Assembly (NCBI GenBank): GCA_037447655.1
Contig: JBBHKE010000902.1
Span: forward strand, 1-36,709
Reading direction: 5' to 3'
Length of the DNA: 36,709 bases
Source of the DNA: Zygnema cylindricum
Taxonomy: Eukaryota > Streptophyta > Zygnematophyceae > Zygnematales > Zygnemataceae
Below, in pieces: positions 31,758 through 36,709 of this stretch (positions are counted from its first letter, which is position 1; every line of letters starts with the position of its first letter). The notes under the pieces were generated by a model. That model did not search any database. It was not told the DNA's origin and saw only the letters and a program-made list of their open reading frames with translations. Position numbers and translations under genes: made by a program.

Positions 31758-34187
31758 ACTTTGCAAATAGATTCTGATCCAATTAGCAGAAACCACAGCT
31801 TCAAAGTTTATCTTCAGGAAAGTTGATCCTGACCAGAACCGTTTATTACCACAAAGTCAAGGTCACAGGCCTTGTGAAAAAAAACAAGTCGCTCATTAGA
31901 AAAGCGACGTCACACTAACAAACACAGTGAAAATTTACAAGACAATTGGTAACGTTATATGTAGTTGCCCCGCACTATATGAGTATGATACCAATAATAC
32001 GCATACAATACATGTTATTTGTCGTATTATGCCAGGTAATACTCATATAGTACAGTTCACCACCACACAATAAAAGTGGTGAGCTGTATTATATGCGTAT
32101 TATATGGCATAATAAGCGTTTAATACGGGATCAACCAACTGCAAGAGTTCCAATTGATTTCGCACGTTTTAATTGTGCTAACAATTCAAATAATTTAGTA
32201 TGCCTCACAAAACTGCAACGTCCTTGTAGTCTTTTCTGTACTTTCAAATTTATAAAGGGCAGAAAATGCTCGTGATATATATGAGAAAAGCACCAATTCA
32301 AAGAAATCTTTGCCTAACTTAAGAACCTTAGCAATAAAAACAAGAGCCATAGCTGCAAAAAAGATGCTCACTTTTTAAGGAGACGCTCAATTTCTTTCCA
32401 AGTACAGTTGATGGAGAAAACAAAAGGCGAAGACTGTCAAGTTAGAGGTTGATCAGAATCTCCCTCTCTTTTTCACAATTTCACTTTCGCAGTTTCGCAA
32501 TTTTAATGAACCATTTCCATTCGTGCGTAGAGAAGAGGCTCAGAAACGACGTTTTTACGCGGGCGTCAAAGCTACCGTACGGTACTGTACTGTACGGCGC
32601 ACTGGTTTTGGGGGACGCCTCTTTCAATGTGCGAAATTTGTCGTAAGGTCGTTCGTCCCATCCTGCCAAGATACCTACAAGGTATTGAGTAATCCGTAAA
32701 AAACAAAATATTAGCGGGCCTTTTATTGTGTTCAAACGCAATAAATTAACGGACTTTCTATTGTGTTCAAAAGCTGTACTATAATTAATTTTTTACCTTA
32801 GGGTTTGTAAGTTGATTTTTAAGATGCTGCCCGTCTAATTAAAAGTTGATTGTTTAACTTACGTCGACAAAGGTCGACAAACACCATTTTAAACATGACA
32901 TGTTTGCGAAACATTGTTTAACAACAATACTGAATGGCTACTTATCCTAAACTTTACAACCAAAAATGTTGTTTGTACAACTACAAATATTCCTCGATGG
33001 AAATAGACCATTAGGCCTCTAATCCATTAGCCATTGTTAGTAATGATGCGAACTTGTAGACTGGCGTTAAAATTATGATAAATGCTCTATCATGTTTTGC
33101 CAATTACCTACCAATCCCACATATATTTTGTGTTGGTTGGTACAATATAGGATTTTGTTAGAACGGTTAAAATCGTTAGAGATTCTCAAAGCGCAAAATT
33201 TGAACGTTTTATCTGCACAAAAATTAGTTGGTGTTCTAACAAACTGAAATCTGTGATTCTACGTTCCTTCATGATGTTTATATGTTGTAATTTGAATTTG
33301 AGAAATGAAACTAAAATTAAATAAAAAAAACACAACAAACGTCGAAGGTTAATGGATGGCAAAGGAAGGGTGTGAAGATGTCCTTCAACAAATATTTATT
33401 TTGTGGCTTTCGGTGGATGATACCCTAAGGCACATGGCCCATACCTCTTGTAAGGTTGTCATTGCCCGTCCGTATTGAAACGTATCTCTATTTTCTAGAT
33501 GTACCAATCATACACTTCCAATTTGTGGATAGTGTCTTTTTTGAAAACATAAATCACAAACTAGTTTGATAGAGCGATTATAAATTTAAACAAACATAGA
33601 TGTAAAGTAAAACATTGATCTGAAAATGTTTACATCTGGAAGCTTGGAGAATCTTCATAGATCTCTAGTTAACATGCTTTTATATAAAAAAAACGTTACA
33701 TAATGGTATGAAAACATAAACCTTTTGTATAACAACCCAACTTTCTCGCTAATGGAATATTGCCTATGTATTTCACTTCGATTTCTACAATTTTGTCATT
33801 TGTTTCTTATATTTTCTTTGTGATGCATTTCGGGTTTTGAGAAAAAAGACAAAAAAACACCTTTGATCACGCACATGGGCCCATACCTTTAGCATGTTCA
33901 ACTTCAGGAGGTTAAAAAGGTATAAAATACGAATGAAAAAAACATTAATTTAAAACGGAGTCCGCACTCAACCACAAAAAAAAATTGGAATTTGATGCAA
34001 AAAATGAGAGCACGAAATTTTGAGTTTCCTAGGGAATTTCTGCACGATATGCCGATTTCGTGGGATTTTTATAATTAATGTCGCACGTCAGAGATATATT
34101 GGAAAATAAATGCACGTCATGCCCGACTGCGTGCGATTCGGAAATCGGAATAAATGTCACACTTTATTTAGCTATCGATAATATAAA
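31758..34187. other. intergenic region without a recognised gene
   Basis: No coding gene is supported. It contains the inverted repeat at 32038-32101, a small GC-richer island at about 32530-32650 with TACCGTACGGTACTGTAC-like GTAC clustering similar to the one at 2631, and a short inverted pair TTGTTAGAAC/GTTCTAACAA at about 33155 and 33234. The rest is plain AT-rich DNA. Confidence 0.5.
32038..32101. repeat. 26-bp imperfect inverted repeat (hairpin)
   Basis: 32038-32063 pairs with 32076-32101, three mismatches, around a 12-base A-rich loop. Related ATATGAGTAT/ATACGCAT phrases occur at about 31976-32010, so it may be the core of a larger palindromic element. Confidence 0.7.
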
Positions 34188-34189
34188 TA

Positions 34190-34673
34190 CACCTAACATC
34201 GCTATTAGCGTTAATATTTTTTTTCGCTCCTCAAAAGTCAAAACATATTTTCTCCGTATATATTTGTCAAATTTTCAATTTAATACCGCTAATCGTAAGC
34301 TGAGAATCTTACCTTTCAATCACAACCGTCAGATCCAAATCCGACATGTGTGTACGAAGAAAATATGTTTTAAGAGACGAAAAAAACCTTAGTTCAAAAG
34401 TAGGTGAAAGTAGGCCCATACAATATGCCTATTGTATGCAAAACATACAATATGACCTTAAAACCAATATTGTATTCAAACCTATTCGGACCAATTAAAA
34501 CATTCGGACCAACACCGTCAGATTCGGGTGATCGGACGGTCGACGATCAAAGTAGCGATATAAGAAGATCACATGAAAAGCCCATAACACAACTTACGAT
34601 AAAGGCGCCGACCAAAGGCCTACCGTAAAAACGCCTACTTTTGAACTATGAAAAAAACATTAACACTAATACC
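34190..34673. mobile_element. TA-target miniature element, interrupted and right-truncated
   Basis: Begins CACCTAACATCGCTATTAGC after TA (34188-34189), with GTTAATATTTTTTTTCGC. The element at 34388-34650 is inserted in it; the inverse phrase resumes as AAAAAAACATTAACACTAAT and stops at 34673, where a hAT terminus starts. Confidence 0.7.
34388..34650. mobile_element. non-autonomous hAT-like element, copy B (263 bp, inverted)
   Basis: Ends CTTAGTTCAAAAGTAGG and GCCTACTTTTGAACTATG, flanked by the perfect 8-bp repeat AAAAAAAC at 34380-34387 and 34651-34658. The interior is the inverse of the right half of copies A and C, including the CCGTCAGATTCGGGTGATC stretch. Confidence 0.9.
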
Positions 34674-35505
34674 TAGTGTTGGGTATCGAGGACCTTTTGC
34701 CGATATTATATAGTGCACCGTATCGTGCACGCATGCAGAATATCGCGCGTGCGAGCACAATATTGTGCGTGCGTGCGCGATATCGTGTACGCATGCAAAA
34801 TATTGTGCGCGCATGCGTCCGATACCATGCGGCATGACATTGCCGATATATCGTATAGATGGTATTTCGAGGCATTAAAAAAATATAAATTGAAAATTTT
34901 CACAGGTCTCCAAAGTCACGTGGCTTTGAGACAAGGTGACCGTAAAATCTTTGGTGAAAAGAAATACGGTTTTTCAGTATAGTGAAGGACATCTTTGAGG
35001 TACATTGACGCGGTACACTTACGAAGTACACGTACATAATACGCAAGTACGGATTTCTATACGAAAATGGTCGGTTTTCAAATCTTTGACGATTTTAGAG
35101 ATTTGATCGACAACTTACAAGGAACCACTCAAATCAAAACACGTATGTAAAAACTTGTTTACAGGCGATACGCGATGTAACCGTGGCCTATTTAATACAT
35201 AAATTTTGTTGTCCGTACTATTACAGCGACCTATTGATGTAACCATACCCCAAATAAGTAATTATATGAATTACATAACTAATGCTTTTTTGTCGGTTAC
35301 ATTTTGCGGCGTCTACCTTTAAGTCACGGAACGAAAATCACTTCGTACGTGGCATATCAGACAATTTGTCTGTTTCGTTAAAATTACATAATATATAGAA
35401 ATATAAAATATTAAATAAAAAAAAATACTATATATCGCGATATATATCGCGATAGTTTATGGTGGTCTTGGTACGATATATGAGGATTCTGCTCGATCAG
35501 AGGTC
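34674..35505. mobile_element. rearranged remnant of a hAT element
   Basis: The left edge carries TAGTGTTGGGTATCGAGG, equal to the hAT terminus at 6077. The right part (about 35283-35505) is the inverse of about 6125-6345, including a 22-bp palindrome (35433-35454) identical to 6184-6205, then breaks off without the terminal 15-mer. No transposase sequence lies between. Confidence 0.75.
34727..34837. repeat. 20-21-bp repeat of alternating purine-pyrimidine
   Basis: About five units of the form TATYGTGCRYGCATGCRNAA. Blocks such as GTGCGTGCGTGCGCG and GTGCGCGCATGCG are strict purine-pyrimidine alternations. Confidence 0.8.
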
Positions 35506-35772
35506 GCAAAAGTCAAAATTTTACATAACCTAAACCGACCGATTTTTTTTTTCAAAAGATGCCCGATCGGGTTATATCACGCTCCAAAATTTTTAACCGT
35601 TAACCGACCGGCGTTCACGAAAACAAAAGTTAACCGAAACTCGATTTCTCGCGACTAACCGTGCCCGCACGTAACCGAAAAAGTACAAAATTATCTAATG
35701 TACAACGTATGAATAAGCCAATAATTACGATTTGTCGCGTTCCCTTAGGTTTGCGAAATGAATAGTGTACTA

Positions 35773-36434
35773 CACCGTGAATCGTTATTAGCATAGTTAA
35801 AAAGTAGGCGTTTCTATTGTAGGTCTTTTGTCGGCGCCTTCATCGTAAGTTGTGTTACGGGCTTTTCATGTGATCGTCTTAAGTCGCTACTTTGATCAGC
35901 GACCGTCCGATCGCCCAAATCTGACGATAATCCTATCGTAAGTTGTGTTACAGGCTTTTCATGTGATCTTCTTAGATCCCTACTTTGATCAGCGACCGTC
36001 CGATCGTCCGAATTTGAATGTTTAAATAAAAAGTCACTCAAAACTCACAGAAAAAGTTTTTTTGTCCGTTTTTTTTTTTAAATTTAGACATGACGTTTAA
36101 TTCTCTATCGAACGATGTGCAACTCAACCCTGCTACTATTTTATTTCATTTTGCGGCCAATACAATATGGGTCTTAAGGGTATATTGTATTTTTTGGGAC
36201 AATAGGCATATTGTATGGGTGTACTTTCACCTACTTTTGAACTATGGTTATTAGCCTTATGTACTCTATACCGGCACCCCAAAATTTTGACATTGATACC
36301 TTAAATAGAACAAATTACACTATTATAGGACATGGACCATAATTTGCCACGTCTCCTGGCACTAAATTTGAATGAATGACGCTATTTTTTTCTTTACTCT
36401 AATAATTTCTCTGGTCTAATAACGATTCGCGGTG
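35773..36434. mobile_element. TA-target miniature element carrying a nested insertion
   Basis: Begins CACCGTGAATCGTTATTAG after TA (35771-35772) and ends TAATAACGATTCGCGGTG before TA (36435-36436). Removing the nested copy and one 8-bp repeat leaves 199 bp. The adjacent repeat unit gives the empty target ...AGTGTTAC-TA-CCGTGTCAG. Confidence 0.93.
35792..36246. mobile_element. non-autonomous hAT-like element, copy C (455 bp)
   Basis: Ends CATAGTTAAAAAGTAGGCG and CACCTACTTTTGAACTATG, flanked by the perfect 8-bp repeat GTTATTAG at 35784-35791 and 36247-36254. The interior is closely similar to the right half of copy A. A segment around CGTAAGTTGTGTTA ... GACCGTCCGATCG is internally duplicated (about 35845-35925 and 35937-36010). 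Confidence 0.93.
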
Positions 36435-36584
36435 TACCGTGTCATATTTGCGACGCTTTGTCGCTTTCCCTAAGATTGCGAAATGAATAGTGTTACTACC
36501 GTGTCAGATTTGCGACGCTTTGTCGCGTTCCCTAAGATTTGCGAATTGCTACAGAACCGTGTCAGATTTGCGACGCTAATCATG

Positions 36585-36709
36585 ATGTCACGTACTTCCA
36601 CCATACCAAAGAGTACAAAGTAGAATAATGTTGGATTATATGGACAGTACAAAATTTTCATTTTTTTTTGTTTTTTGATTGACCGACCGTAACCGACCGT
36701 TTTTCTTTT
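36585..36709. other. window edge, no gene
   Basis: AT-rich, ending with a direct repeat of ACCGACCGT (about 36684-36701). The ACCGACCG motif also occurs at about 35533 and 35603, so an element end is possible, but it is cut by the window edge. Confidence 0.35.

Larger units (their letters stand above)
35731..36584. repeat. tandem repeat of about 60 bp, split by nested insertions
   Basis: Units start CCGTGTCAGATTTGCGACGC at 36437, 36499 and 36557 (partial), and a further partial unit lies at 35731-35770. The first and second portions are separated by the element at 35773-36434. Confidence 0.85.

Noticed and set aside
31382-31777. Plus-strand frame of 131 codons
   Set aside because: The second half is the CCCTTT microsatellite and the first half has no similarity I recognise.

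Overview
The window looks like nuclear DNA of a streptophyte plant, probably a bryophyte, fern or streptophyte alga rather than a flowering plant. The ubiquitin units carry the plant residues Ser19, Asp24 and Ala57. The introns are GT-AG. One gene belongs to a land-plant alpha/beta-hydrolase family that I recognise from Arabidopsis proteins such as At1g15070/At1g73750. The species cannot be fixed from sequence alone. Genes are sparse (four), introns are large, and most other sequence is DNA transposons, miniature elements and (CCCTCT)n-type microsatellites.

Layout. 1-3.9 kb: no recognisable gene, but a GC-richer island at about 2.4-3.6 kb is packed with ACGT and GTAC cores and a purine tract. 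3.9-6.1 kb: nested miniature elements and a foldback element. 6.08-8.8 kb: an intact hAT transposase gene, followed by two tandem-repeat arrays (9.1-10.07 kb). 10.4-12.4 kb: another arm of the foldback family, then a polyubiquitin gene with a probable leader intron. 14.97-24.4 kb (minus strand): an eight-exon alpha/beta-hydrolase gene of 799 codons that I reconstructed exon by exon; its insert between catalytic-domain segments is expanded into about eight 23-residue helical repeats. 25.4-31.05 kb (minus strand): a four-exon mitochondrial-carrier (SLC25) gene of 335 codons, with introns full of TA-target miniature elements and a minisatellite. 31.6-36.7 kb: no gene recognised; hAT-related remnants, an alternating purine-pyrimidine repeat, and a three-level nested insertion.

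The strongest structural results are (i) a colony of about 17 related miniature elements inserted at TA, whose TA duplication is shown by an empty-site copy inside the window, and (ii) three related non-autonomous elements, each with perfect 8-bp target duplications, all sitting inside or next to the TA elements. The genes do not form a pathway; they are independent plant genes separated and invaded by mobile DNA. All exon joins were read by eye from splice signals and reading phase; no transcript or database evidence was available.
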